The notes below the pieces were generated by a model. It did not search any database, was not told where the DNA came from, and was given only the letters and a program-made list of their open reading frames with translations. From Akkermansiaceae bacterium (lineage in GTDB: Bacteria > Verrucomicrobiota > Verrucomicrobiia > Verrucomicrobiales > Akkermansiaceae), in contig JACMMB010000260.1 of NCBI GenBank assembly GCA_014379305.1, positions 1-15,027 on the forward strand: a DNA stretch of 15,027 nucleotides, written 5' to 3'. Shown piece by piece: positions 6,656 to 13,997 of this stretch; the first letter of the stretch is position 1; every line of letters begins with the position of its first letter. A program made the position numbers and the translations under genes.

Positions 6656-7699
6656 ATGGCTGCCAAACAAACATCCGAAGAATCCGCCTCCGAAAAACTC
6701 AATGAGGCTAGAAAGCGAAATCTGGATCTCGCGATCTCACACATCCAGAAAGAGTTCGGTGAATCCGCGATCATGCGGTTGGGGGATGACCGTTGTGTGG
6801 ATGTGGATGTGATTCCGACGGGAAACCTTCTCATCGACCGGGCCTTGGGTGTTGGTGGTTTTCCCTGTGGCCGGATCGTCGAAGTGTTCGGCCCGGAGTA
6901 CTCCGGAAAGACCACGCTTACCCTCACCGTCATCGCCCAAGCCCAGAAACGCGGGGGACTCGCAGCCTTCATCGACGTAGAACATGCTCTCGATCCTCAA
7001 TATGCCCGCAAACTCGGCGTGAATCTCGACGATCTTCTCGTTTCCCAGCCCTCATCCGGTGAGGAAGCTCTTCAAATTTGCGAAGCGCTGGTCCGTTCGA
7101 ATGCAATCGCGGTCATCGTGCTGGATTCGGTGGCTGCTCTGGTCACCAAACAGGAACTCGACGGTGAAATCGGCGATTCCACTGTGGGTGCCCAAGCCCG
7201 TCTCATGAGCGCCGCGATGCGGAAGCTGACAGCGCTGATCTCCAAGGCGCAGACGGTATGTATTTTCACGAACCAAATTCGGGAGAAAATCGGCGTGATG
7301 TTTGGCAACCCTGAAACCACCCCCGGGGGCCGGGCGCTCAAATTCTTCTCCTCAGTCCGTGTCGATATCCGCCGCATCGGAGCCATCAAATCCACCGACG
7401 GGACGGTCACGGGCAATCGCACCAAGATCAAGGTCGTTAAAAACAAGGTCGCCGCTCCATTTACCGAAGCCGAGTTTGACATCATGTATAACGAGGGGAT
7501 TTCCTCAACCGGCTCCCTGCTCGATCTCGCGTTGGAAATGGAAATCGTCCAGAAGCGCGGTTCGTGGTTCAGCTACAATGGCACCCAGCTTGCCCAGGGG
7601 CGGGACGCCGCCAAAGAGCTTCTCAAAGGTGACCCGGCTCTTTACGCCGACATCGAGTCCAAGGTTAAAGAAGGACTCGAGGCCAAAAAGAAGAAATAA
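6656..7699 (+). CDS. recA: Recombinase RecA
   Basis: This ATP-dependent strand-exchange protein acts in homologous recombination and as LexA coprotease. ATG 6656 gives 347 residues, a normal length; an upstream in-frame TTG at 6602 would add 18 non-family residues. Seen in order: N-terminal helix region with SAIMRLGD; Walker A GPEYSGKTT (79-87, Lys85); catalytic Glu in FIDVEHALDP (Glu109); Walker B region VIVLDSVAAL (153-162); DNA loop 1 EIGDSTVGAQARLMS (171-185); loop 2 IREKIGVMFGNPETTPGG (208-225); C-terminal domain with GNRTKIKVVKNKVAAPF (253-269); and a basic tail (KKKK) rather than the usual acidic one. The Walker A fourth residue is Tyr where nearly all RecA proteins have Ser. An SOS box precedes the gene and a strong terminator follows. 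Confidence 0.96.
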   Translation: MAAKQTSEESASEKLNEARKRNLDLAISHIQKEFGESAIMRLGDDRCVDVDVIPTGNLLIDRALGVGGFPCGRIVEVFGPEYSGKTTLTLTVIAQAQKRGGLAAFIDVEHALDPQYARKLGVNLDDLLVSQPSSGEEALQICEALVRSNAIAVIVLDSVAALVTKQELDGEIGDSTVGAQARLMSAAMRKLTALISKAQTVCIFTNQIREKIGVMFGNPETTPGGRALKFFSSVRVDIRRIGAIKSTDGTVTGNRTKIKVVKNKVAAPFTEAEFDIMYNEGISSTGSLLDLALEMEIVQKRGSWFSYNGTQLAQGRDAAKELLKGDPALYADIESKVKEGLEAKKKK

Positions 7700-7748
7700 C
7701 GATCTTAGCCACGCGGTATCGAAACCGTTCCCCCCAAACATGGCAAGC

Positions 7749-7790
7749 AGCCGCATCATCGACACGCGTCGGTGGTGCGGCTTTGTTTGT
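7749..7790 (+). terminator. Intrinsic terminator of recA
   Basis: A 14-bp stem pairs 7749-7762 (AGCCGCATCATCGA) with 7769-7782, including two G-U pairs, around the loop CACGCG. It is followed by TTGTTTGT and lies about 50 bp after the recA stop codon. Confidence 0.85.
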
Positions 7791-7967
7791 GGGTGAGAAA
7801 GCCGGAGCGATTCGCACCCATATTTAGTCGCCGTTCACGTGGTATTCCCTCCGCCCAGACCGGCCGAAGCCGGAACTAACCACCAGGTCCAAGCTCGGAG
7901 AATCCGGTGCCAGGTGTCTCGGAAAAAAAACTGGCCAGACAGGCGTTGATTCGCAGACATTTCCGGG

Positions 7968-8741
7968 GTGATCCACCCCACCGCAATTGTCTCGCCTCTA
8001 GCGACGCTGGGACGCAATGTCCGCGTCGGCCCGTATTGCATCGTCGGCGCGAATGTCGAGCTCGGTGACGATTGTGTTCTGCACTCGCACGTGGTTCTCG
8101 AGGGACATTCGAAATTCGGGCGAGCCAATGAGTTTTTCGCCTTCGCCGCCATTGGTGGAAAAACCCAGGATCTGAAATATGCCGGTGACCCCACCTATCT
8201 GGAGGTTGGCGATCTGAATGTTTTCAGGGAAAACACGACCGTCCATCGCAGCACACATGCCGATTCCGTCACCCGTATTGGCTCGCACAATTTGTTCCTG
8301 TGTTACTCGCATGTGGCCCATGACTGCCAGATCGGCAGTCACGTCATTCTTTCAAATTCCGTCGCATTGGCCGGCCATATCGAAGTTGGTGATTATGCGA
8401 TCATTTCCGGTGCCGCCGCGATCCACCAATTTTGCCGCGTTGGCAAGCATGCCCTCGTTGGGGGCTTGTCGCGAGTCGTTCAGGACGTGCCACCGTTCAT
8501 GATTGTTGAGGGAAATCCTTCGAAAACGCGCGGACTCAACGCGATCGGCCTTCAACGTCGCGGTTTTGACGAGGAAGATCTTCAGGCCCTCAAGACAGCC
8601 TATAAAAAGCTGTTTTTGAAAAAGGACGGAAATCTTGCCATCGCCCTCAGCTCGCTCAAGGCAACCCACACTGGCGATATCCCGGCCGTCCGGGATTTAA
8701 TTGAATTCATCGAGAACTCGCAGCGCGGGATCACCCGCTGA
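7968..8741 (+). CDS. lpxA: UDP-N-acetylglucosamine O-acyltransferase LpxA
   Basis: This cytosolic trimeric enzyme transfers a 3-hydroxyacyl chain from ACP to UDP-GlcNAc, the first step of lipid A synthesis. The 257 residues have the expected left-handed beta-helix of hexapeptide repeats from residue 2 (MIHPTAIV, GRNVRVGPYCIVG), then EFFAFAAIGGKTQDLKY (55-71), the catalytic region SHVAHDC (114-120, His118 equivalent to E. coli His125), HQFCRVGKHALVGGLS (153-168), QDVPPFMIVEGNP (172-184) and the helical C-terminal domain GLQRRGF (194-200). Gly166 aligns with E. coli Gly173, the chain-length ruler, which suggests a long (about C14) acyl donor; this is inference. The start is GTG 7968, since an in-frame stop lies just upstream. 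The usual fabZ, lpxD or lpxB neighbours are absent. A hairpin follows the stop. Confidence 0.95.
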   Translation: MIHPTAIVSPLATLGRNVRVGPYCIVGANVELGDDCVLHSHVVLEGHSKFGRANEFFAFAAIGGKTQDLKYAGDPTYLEVGDLNVFRENTTVHRSTHADSVTRIGSHNLFLCYSHVAHDCQIGSHVILSNSVALAGHIEVGDYAIISGAAAIHQFCRVGKHALVGGLSRVVQDVPPFMIVEGNPSKTRGLNAIGLQRRGFDEEDLQALKTAYKKLFLKKDGNLAIALSSLKATHTGDIPAVRDLIEFIENSQRGITR

Positions 8742-8744
8742 CCT

Positions 8745-8766
8745 GGCATTCCGGTGTTGGAATGCC
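8745..8766 (+). terminator. Hairpin directly after lpxA
   Basis: GGCATTCC (8745-8752) and GGAATGCC (8759-8766) form a perfect 8-bp stem with a 6-base loop, starting 3 bp after the lpxA stop. No proper T tract follows, so it is a weak terminator or a 3'-end stabiliser. Confidence 0.5.
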
Positions 8767-8781
8767 GTTCGATCTTCACGG

Positions 8782-8811
8782 TTGACCTCTAGGCAAAATT
8801 CTCGCTAGGGT
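8782..8811 (+). promoter_or_regulatory. Candidate leuA promoter
   Basis: TTGACC (8782-8787) is a five-of-six match to the -35 consensus. TAGGGT (8806-8811) follows after 18 bp and keeps the T, A and final T of a -10 element. Transcription would begin near 8818, almost exactly at the GTG of the leucine-rich leader ORF, making that message nearly leaderless. Confidence 0.45.
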
Positions 8812-8818
8812 CCGTGCC

Positions 8819-8881
8819 GTGAATGTTTTTCTCAACGGCATCCTGCTGAGCCCCCTTCTTCCAGGGTTGGCCGCCCGTTGA
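8819..8881 (+). CDS. Candidate leucine-rich leader peptide of leuA (attenuation)
   Basis: A GTG-started 20-codon ORF encodes MNVFLNGILLSPLLPGLAAR and stops 86 bp before leuA. Six of 20 residues are leucine, including two Leu-Leu pairs, and with two Val (one the GTG start, read as Met) and one Ile nearly half the codons specify branched-chain amino acids. TCAACGG (8832-8838) pairs with CCGTTGA (8875-8881), which overlaps the stop codon, and is followed by the T-rich CGTTTTCTTTCC. This fits an attenuator controlled by ribosome stalling on leucine codons. A second pair of exclusive stems lies downstream (8914-8917 or 8933-8936 with 8926-8929). The peptide has no ribosome binding site but starts at the predicted transcription start. 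Leader-peptide control of leuA is established in enterobacteria; here it is inferred. Confidence 0.45.
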   Translation: MNVFLNGILLSPLLPGLAAR

Positions 8882-8967
8882 CGTTTTCTTTCCTTCACAT
8901 TCGTCCACCGGCCCGCCCATCTTGAGGCGCAGCGCCATTCTTTCTCAGACCATTCCTCTCTTTAAAA

Positions 8968-10653
8968 ATGCACCCGACTTCTCTCTCGAAATACCGGCCA
9001 TTCCCGGCCGTTATACTGGCCGACCGTAGTTGGCCGGACCAGACCCTGAGGCATGCACCCGAGTGGTGCTCCGTCGATCTTCGCGATGGCAACCAAGCGC
9101 TTCCCCAACCAATGTCGATCGAGGAAAAACTTGAGTTCTTCGACCTGCTCGTGCGCGTCGGATTCAAGCAGATCGAAGTCGGCTTCCCGTCCGCCGCGGA
9201 CACGGAATTCAACTTCCTGCGCCGCTTGATCGATGAAAATCGAATCCCGGAGGACGTGACGATCCAGGTGCTGGTGCAAACCCGCGAGCCACTCATCCGC
9301 CGGACCTTCGAGGCCATCGACGGGGCCAAGAGGGCCATCGTCCACATTTATAACTCCACCTCGCCGCTACAGCGCCGCGTCACCTTCAGCGATGCGTCGC
9401 GTGAGTCGATCAGGCAGATCGCCATCGACGGGGCCGAACTGGTGAAAAAACTCGTGCCGACGATCCCCCGCACCGAGGTGGTTCTGCAATATTCGCCCGA
9501 GTCATTTTCTGATACCGAGTTGGATTTCGCCCTGGAGTGTTGCAACGGCGTGATCGACGTCTGGCAGCCGACACCGCAGAAAAAAATGATCATCAACCTG
9601 CCCGATACCGTGCAATGGACGACTCCTAACATCCATGCTGACATGATCGAGTGGATGTGCCGGCATCTTTGCATGCGCGACTCTGTAATCGTCTCGCTGC
9701 ACACCCACAACGACCGTGGCACCGGCGTCGCCGCAACAGAACTCGGCTTGATGGCGGGTGCGGATCGTGTGGAAGGCACGCTTTTCGGTAACGGCGAGCG
9801 CACCGGAAATCTCGACATCGTCACGGTCGCTTTGAATTTGAACAGCCACGGTATCCCCACAGGGTTGGATTTTTCAGATCTGCAATCAATCCGAACGGTC
9901 TACGAACGGGTGACGCGACTGAGTGTCCCCGAGCGCCAGCCGTACGCCGGTGAGCTCGTTTTCACCGCCTTCTCCGGCTCCCATCAGGACGCGATCAAAA
10001 AAGGCCTCGACCGCCGAGCCGTGGAAACCGAATCCGATCCCGATACGCCTTGGGGCGTCCCCTACCTAACCATCGATCCGCAGGACATCGGGCGGTCCTA
10101 TGAAGCGATCATCCGTATCAATTCCCAATCCGGAAAAGGCGGCGTTGCGTATGTGCTCGACCGCGAACATGGATTCGATCTGCCGAAGACGATGCACCCG
10201 CAAGTCGGAAAGAGAATCTATGACCTCGCCGACGAATATGGCCGTGAACTCACGACCGATGAAATCCGAGAAGCATTCTTCGGAGAGTTCGTGAACATCG
10301 CCACCCCGCTGGACGTTATCGACTACGAACTCCTCCATCAGACTAACGAGCGCGGCCAAGTCCAGTGCAAGGCAAGCATCCTTCTCGATGGCGAAAAAAA
10401 AGCGATCGAAGGATTTGGCAACGGGCCGATCAATGCTTTCGTCCATGCGCTCGAAGGATCAGGTCTCAAGAATTTCAAAGTGACCGACTATCGGTCCCAC
10501 GCCGTGCGCGGCGGGTCCGATGCCAGCGCCGCCTCCTATGTCCAAGTCCAGCATGATGATGGACGGTTGCTTTGGGGTGCCGGGGTGGATCCTTCGATCG
10601 AGATGGCCGGCCTCAAGGCATTGGTCACCGCGTGGAATCTGCTGCGGGTGTGA
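8968..10653 (+). CDS. leuA: 2-isopropylmalate synthase (class 2, long form)
   Basis: This enzyme condenses acetyl-CoA with 2-oxoisovalerate to 2-isopropylmalate, the committed step of leucine synthesis, and is normally feedback-inhibited by leucine. The 561 residues fit the long bacterial/fungal-type LeuA. The TIM-barrel catalytic domain shows WCSVDLRDGNQAL (33-45, metal-binding Asp40), QIEVGFPSAADTEF (68-81), SLHTHNDRGTG (243-253, metal-binding His245/His247) and GNGERTGNLDIVTVA (274-288). The C-terminal third is the leucine-binding regulatory domain (ASILLDGEKKAIEGFGNGPINAF, then TDYRSHAVRGGSDASAASYV). The start is ATG 8968 after an A/T-rich stretch. No other leu genes are adjacent. A leucine-rich leader ORF and promoter-like element lie upstream, so expression may respond to leucine supply. 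The stop is 3 bp from that of the convergent Nudix gene. Confidence 0.95.
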   Translation: MHPTSLSKYRPFPAVILADRSWPDQTLRHAPEWCSVDLRDGNQALPQPMSIEEKLEFFDLLVRVGFKQIEVGFPSAADTEFNFLRRLIDENRIPEDVTIQVLVQTREPLIRRTFEAIDGAKRAIVHIYNSTSPLQRRVTFSDASRESIRQIAIDGAELVKKLVPTIPRTEVVLQYSPESFSDTELDFALECCNGVIDVWQPTPQKKMIINLPDTVQWTTPNIHADMIEWMCRHLCMRDSVIVSLHTHNDRGTGVAATELGLMAGADRVEGTLFGNGERTGNLDIVTVALNLNSHGIPTGLDFSDLQSIRTVYERVTRLSVPERQPYAGELVFTAFSGSHQDAIKKGLDRRAVETESDPDTPWGVPYLTIDPQDIGRSYEAIIRINSQSGKGGVAYVLDREHGFDLPKTMHPQVGKRIYDLADEYGRELTTDEIREAFFGEFVNIATPLDVIDYELLHQTNERGQVQCKASILLDGEKKAIEGFGNGPINAFVHALEGSGLKNFKVTDYRSHAVRGGSDASAASYVQVQHDDGRLLWGAGVDPSIEMAGLKALVTAWNLLRV

Positions 10654-10656
10654 ATC

Positions 10657-11121
10657 TCACAGCTCCACCTGGAAAAAATCACGCATCACCTCCCGGTAAA
10701 CGTCGCGTTTGAAAGGAGGCAGCCAGTCGAGATCGAACTCCACTGGCAGGATCCAGCGGTAGGCCCGGAATTCACGTTGCTTTTGCTTCACGTTCACCGG
10801 TGGCGCATCGGATTTGAGATGACAGAGAAAGTAAGTTTGCTCCTGACCGTGACTTCCATGTTTTCGGAGCTTCTTTCCCCGCGCAACTGTTGGATAGAGG
10901 TAGCGGTAGCCTTGGCGCCGCTCTATCACATCATAGTGCCTCGCATCCAGACCGATTTCCTCACGCACCTCGCGGAACAGCGCCTGCTCGAGCGTTTCGT
11001 CTCCGTCCACACCGCCCTGGGGAAACTGCCACGCGCCTGGAATCGTCCATCGTTCACAAATCAGCAGGTTTCCCGCTGAATTTACGACCAATGCGGCGAC
11101 ATTCGGACGATAACGAACCAC
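10657..11121 (-). CDS. rppH: RppH-like RNA pyrophosphohydrolase (Nudix)
   Basis: RppH removes pyrophosphate from the 5' triphosphate of mRNA, which triggers decay by 5'-end-dependent RNase action in the cytosol. The protein has 154 residues, normal for the family. The Nudix box is complete at 36-58: Gly36, Glu42, Arg50-Glu51, Glu54-Glu55, Gly57 (GX5EX7REUXEEXGU). Family-specific features are WQFPQGGVDGDE just before and within the box, the later GQEQTYFL (where RppH proteins have GQ-x-Q-x-x-F-L) and the C-terminal PPFKRDVYREVM. The start is GTG 11121, because the only nearby upstream ATG runs into a stop. Narrow specificity for RNA versus dinucleoside polyphosphates (Ap4A) cannot be settled from sequence alone. 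It converges on leuA and is divergent from the aldo/keto reductase. Confidence 0.85.
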   Translation of the reverse strand: MVRYRPNVAALVVNSAGNLLICERWTIPGAWQFPQGGVDGDETLEQALFREVREEIGLDARHYDVIERRQGYRYLYPTVARGKKLRKHGSHGQEQTYFLCHLKSDAPPVNVKQKQREFRAYRWILPVEFDLDWLPPFKRDVYREVMRDFFQVEL

Positions 11122-11200
11122 GGGTTCAAAATGACGTTTTCATATCCGTGTGACAATCCTTAACTTTTCCGAATCTTGATGGAACCACTGCCGGAAAGCC

Positions 11201-11228
11201 TCGACCGTCCGTGATCCGCCGCTATCGT
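11201..11228 (+). promoter_or_regulatory. Possible promoter of the aldo/keto reductase gene
   Basis: TCGACC (11201-11206), a 16-bp spacer and TATCGT (11223-11228) lie just before the ATG at 11239. The predicted start of transcription (about 11235) would leave a 5' leader of only a few bases, consistent with the missing ribosome binding site. The match to consensus is modest. Confidence 0.3.
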
Positions 11229-11238
11229 CTCGCGCCTG

Positions 11239-12222
11239 ATGAAAACTCGCAACTTCGGACAAACCGGCCATCAAGTTTCGGAAATCGGCCTCGGCTGTTG
11301 GCAGCTTGGAGGGACCGATTGGGGGACAGTCGATGAGGCGGATTGCCACGCCATCCTAGCGGCGGCAGTAGAAGCGGGCGTGAACTTTTTCGACACTGCG
11401 GATGTCTACGGTGGAGGCCGTAGCGAGGAATTGATCGGTAGATTCCTAAAACAGACCGAATGCGAGATTTTCGTGGCCACCAAGCTCGGCCGCACCGCCG
11501 GACTCTATCCGGGCGGTTACAGCGAGGCTTCACTTCGGGCCGCCACGGAGGCCTCGCTCAAACGACTCGGCATGGAAACCCTCGATCTCACCCAGCTTCA
11601 TTGCGTTCCCACGGAAATCCTCCGACAGGGCGAAATCTTCGAGTGGCTGAGAAAGCTCCGCGATGAGGGAAAAATCCGCCGTTTCGGCGCAAGCGTGGAG
11701 TCGATGGACGAAGCCCTGGTCTGCCTGGAGCAGCCTGGACTCACCTCGTTGCAAATCATCTTCAACCTTTTCCGCCAAAAGCCCGCGGAAGTTCTGTTCC
11801 CTGCGGCCATTGCCAGTAAGGTCGCGCTGATTGTGCGTCTGCCCCTGGCCAGCGGAGCACTTGCAGGCAATCTCAGCGTTACGACCATTTTCCCAGAGAA
11901 CGACCATCGCAACTACAATCGCGACGGCCAGGCCTTCAACGTGGGTGAAACCTTCGCCGGTCTGCCCTATGAAAAAGCCGTTGAACTTGCCGATTCGCTC
12001 AAGCCGCTGGTGCCAGCAGGTCTGACCATGGCGCAGATGGCCCAACGTTGGATTCTCGATCACCCGGCCGTGACCACCGTCATCACCGGTTCCAGCCGCC
12101 CCTCGCAGGTGACCGCGAATGCGGCTGTCTCGCTGCTTTCCCCTCTCTCTCCGGAACTTCACGACACGCTGCGCAAGTTCTATCAAAATGAAGTCGGTGC
12201 TTACATCCGTGGGCCCTATTGA
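11239..12222 (+). CDS. Aldo/keto reductase family oxidoreductase
   Basis: This is an NAD(P)H-dependent TIM-barrel oxidoreductase acting in the cytosol on an unknown carbonyl or sugar substrate. The 327 residues show MKTRNFGQTGHQVSEIGLGCW at the N-terminus, typical of the Tas/YajO-like branch. The full catalytic tetrad is present: Asp52 and Tyr57 in FFDTADVYGGGRSEELIG, Lys82 in VATKLGR and His121 in LTQLHCV. The cofactor region shows GSSRPSQVTANA near residue 283, which contacts the phosphate of NADPH in relatives. A segment with NDHRNYNRDGQAFN (about 224-237) matches the loop seen in YajO/Tas-like reductases. The start is ATG 11239. The neighbours (divergent rppH, convergent mocR) give no pathway hint, so the substrate is left open. 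Confidence 0.88.
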   Translation: MKTRNFGQTGHQVSEIGLGCWQLGGTDWGTVDEADCHAILAAAVEAGVNFFDTADVYGGGRSEELIGRFLKQTECEIFVATKLGRTAGLYPGGYSEASLRAATEASLKRLGMETLDLTQLHCVPTEILRQGEIFEWLRKLRDEGKIRRFGASVESMDEALVCLEQPGLTSLQIIFNLFRQKPAEVLFPAAIASKVALIVRLPLASGALAGNLSVTTIFPENDHRNYNRDGQAFNVGETFAGLPYEKAVELADSLKPLVPAGLTMAQMAQRWILDHPAVTTVITGSSRPSQVTANAAVSLLSPLSPELHDTLRKFYQNEVGAYIRGPY

Positions 12223-12401
12223 GGGTAGGGTGCTGTCCCGTCATCCCCGTCCGATTCCAAAGCTTGTCTGATCGAATCCCGGGATTTGACTCCGACACTG
12301 GCAATAGTTAGGAGCCTGCTTGAATATGCCGGAGGGGTTGTGCCCGCGAATCATTATTTGATGAACTTTGAACGTCATCCGCAATCCGGCTTTCGCGAAT
12401 T

Positions 12402-13847
12402 TCATGTAAGCTGAGTGGATTGCAAGGTTCGGACAATCCCCGCCAAGCTGCCGAGCGCCGACTCGATCCGCGGAGTCCATGGTGATCCGCAACTCAGTCG
12501 CATGCAGTTTTTGAAACTACCATTCGGCGAGAACAAGGGCCCGGGAGCGAAGCTGATCCCAGTGGCGCGGGCTTCGCGGAAAACGGCGAGAACGTCCGTG
12601 CTTCTCGGCAGTTCCAGCCAGAGCACGAAGCCGCCCGAGGGATTGCTGAGTTTGGTTCCTTCCGGAAACGCCTCGGCCACGGTCTCACGCATCTTGCAAA
12701 CCTGATGGCGGTAAGTGTGGCACAATCTCCGTAAATGGCGCTCGTAGCCGCCTGTTCGCAGGAATTCCGCAATCGTTAGGCCGGGCAGCGGCGGGCCTCC
12801 CAGATTGAAGGCGTTTTTCAGTTCCATCACCCTCTGTTGGAATTTTCCGGCAACGATATAGCCGACACGGAACCCAGGTGCGAGCGTTTTCGAAAACGAT
12901 CCACACAGAATTACGCGGCCCTCCTGATCCAGTGATTTCAAACAATGGGGGCGCGGCCCCTCGTGCGGCAGATCTCCGTAAATATCGTCCTCGATGATGG
13001 GGATGCCGTGTTTCTCCGCCAGCTCTAGCAACTCGCGGCGATTGGCCAACGGCATCAGACTGCCGATCGGATTCGAGAAATTCGGAATCACAAGCATGGC
13101 TGCGACCGTATGAGTATTGAGCGCCTCTTTCACCGCATTCATGTCCAGTCCGTCGCCCGACGACGCGGGCACGGCGATCACCTTCAGCTTGAGCTGTGCA
13201 AGCAGATTGAGCGTGCCGTAGTAAGTCGGTGATTCGACTAACACCGTATCCCCCGGTCGAGTCACTGCCAGCAATGCGAGATGCAGAGCCTCGCTCGCGC
13301 CGAGGGTGATGACAAAATCCCCGGCATCGAACCCGCAGCCCCAATCCAGCGATCGCTTGCTCAATTCCTTGCGCATGAGAAGGCAGCCTGGCACTGGATC
13401 ATAGCGGAGACAGATCCCTTTCGTTTTACGAATCAGAGCCGAGGTCAGCTGCCCCAGTTTCTTCATCGGCAGCAGCTCATCTCCCGGCACGGCCGCGCCA
13501 AGCGGCACCAGCGAGGGATCGTTGACGTCTTGAATCACTGAAAGCACCGAGGCGAATGCCGCCAGCGACGCGACCGACGGCTTGCGTTTGGATGCCACCG
13601 GTTGGCGCAATGTCTTGCTCAGCCGAGGCCTTACATAAAATCCGGACTTCGGCCGCGCCTCGATTAGCCGCCGGCTCTCTAGCACCGAGTATGCCTGCAT
13701 GACCGTGGGAATGCTTACCTGATGCTGCACGCTTGAATGCCGTATCGAGGGAATCCGGTCTCCGGCCCGCAGCGATCCGGCGTCGATCATCGCCTCCATG
13801 CGTTCGGCGATCCGAAGGTAGAGCGGTTGGTTTGAGTTTCGTTCCAT
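12402..13847 (-). CDS. MocR-type transcriptional regulator (GntR winged helix fused to aminotransferase fold)
   Basis: This is a PLP-binding transcription factor of the MocR/PdxR class. ATG 13847 gives 481 residues; an open frame reaching 14225 has no family similarity and overlaps the divergent gene. The GntR winged helix fills about 5-73 (QPLYLRIAERMEAMIDAG, RIPSIRHSS, then VMQAYSVLESRRLIEARPKS). After a linker, the fold-type I aminotransferase domain shows LGASEALHLAL (182-192), PNFSNPIG with Asn259, IEDDIYGDL with Asp288 and Tyr290, SFSKTLAPGFRVGY with the PLP lysine Lys320, and the carboxylate-binding Arg450 in CMRLSCG. All PLP contacts look intact, so the ligand is probably PLP or a PLP-amino acid adduct. 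It may control the divergent DUF2917-like gene and itself through repeats in the shared spacer; that is inference. Confidence 0.9.
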   Translation of the reverse strand: MERNSNQPLYLRIAERMEAMIDAGSLRAGDRIPSIRHSSVQHQVSIPTVMQAYSVLESRRLIEARPKSGFYVRPRLSKTLRQPVASKRKPSVASLAAFASVLSVIQDVNDPSLVPLGAAVPGDELLPMKKLGQLTSALIRKTKGICLRYDPVPGCLLMRKELSKRSLDWGCGFDAGDFVITLGASEALHLALLAVTRPGDTVLVESPTYYGTLNLLAQLKLKVIAVPASSGDGLDMNAVKEALNTHTVAAMLVIPNFSNPIGSLMPLANRRELLELAEKHGIPIIEDDIYGDLPHEGPRPHCLKSLDQEGRVILCGSFSKTLAPGFRVGYIVAGKFQQRVMELKNAFNLGGPPLPGLTIAEFLRTGGYERHLRRLCHTYRHQVCKMRETVAEAFPEGTKLSNPSGGFVLWLELPRSTDVLAVFREARATGISFAPGPLFSPNGSFKNCMRLSCGSPWTPRIESALGSLAGIVRTLQSTQLT

Positions 13848-13872
13848 CGAGCAAGATTGGCGGAAAACGGAT

Positions 13873-13895
13873 TTGGGACAATGGACAGATCCCAA
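13873..13895. promoter_or_regulatory. Candidate operator near the mocR start
   Basis: TTGGGA (13873-13878) and TCCCAA (13890-13895) form a perfect 6-bp inverted repeat with an 11-bp spacer, 26 bp upstream of the mocR start codon. The spacer also holds a GGACA repeat. It is a plausible autoregulation site for the MocR protein. Confidence 0.35.
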
Positions 13896-13938
13896 GAAAA
13901 GCAACATACACAGGGGAGTCAAATTAAGTATCTGTGCA

Positions 13939-13959
13939 GGTCTGAAATTTCCCGGTCTG
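13939..13959. promoter_or_regulatory. Direct repeat in the mocR/DUF2917 spacer
   Basis: GGTCTG occurs at 13939-13944 and 13954-13959, start-to-start 15 bp, about 40 bp before the DUF2917 start. MocR-family regulators such as PdxR often bind short direct repeats, which is the reason for listing it. The repeat is short and could be chance. Confidence 0.25.
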
Positions 13960-13997
13960 TGGCTACCCGGCCCGGTGGCTTCAGATAAGTTCCTTTC

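Noticed and set aside
7839..7960. Cobalamin-riboswitch-like fragment (AATCCGGTGCC) before lpxA
   Set aside because: The conserved core elements in the right order are missing, and lpxA is not a cobalamin-related gene.
11530..12186. 218-codon minus-strand frame antisense to the aldo/keto reductase
   Set aside because: The plus frame has the complete catalytic tetrad and normal length; the antisense frame is a codon-bias shadow.
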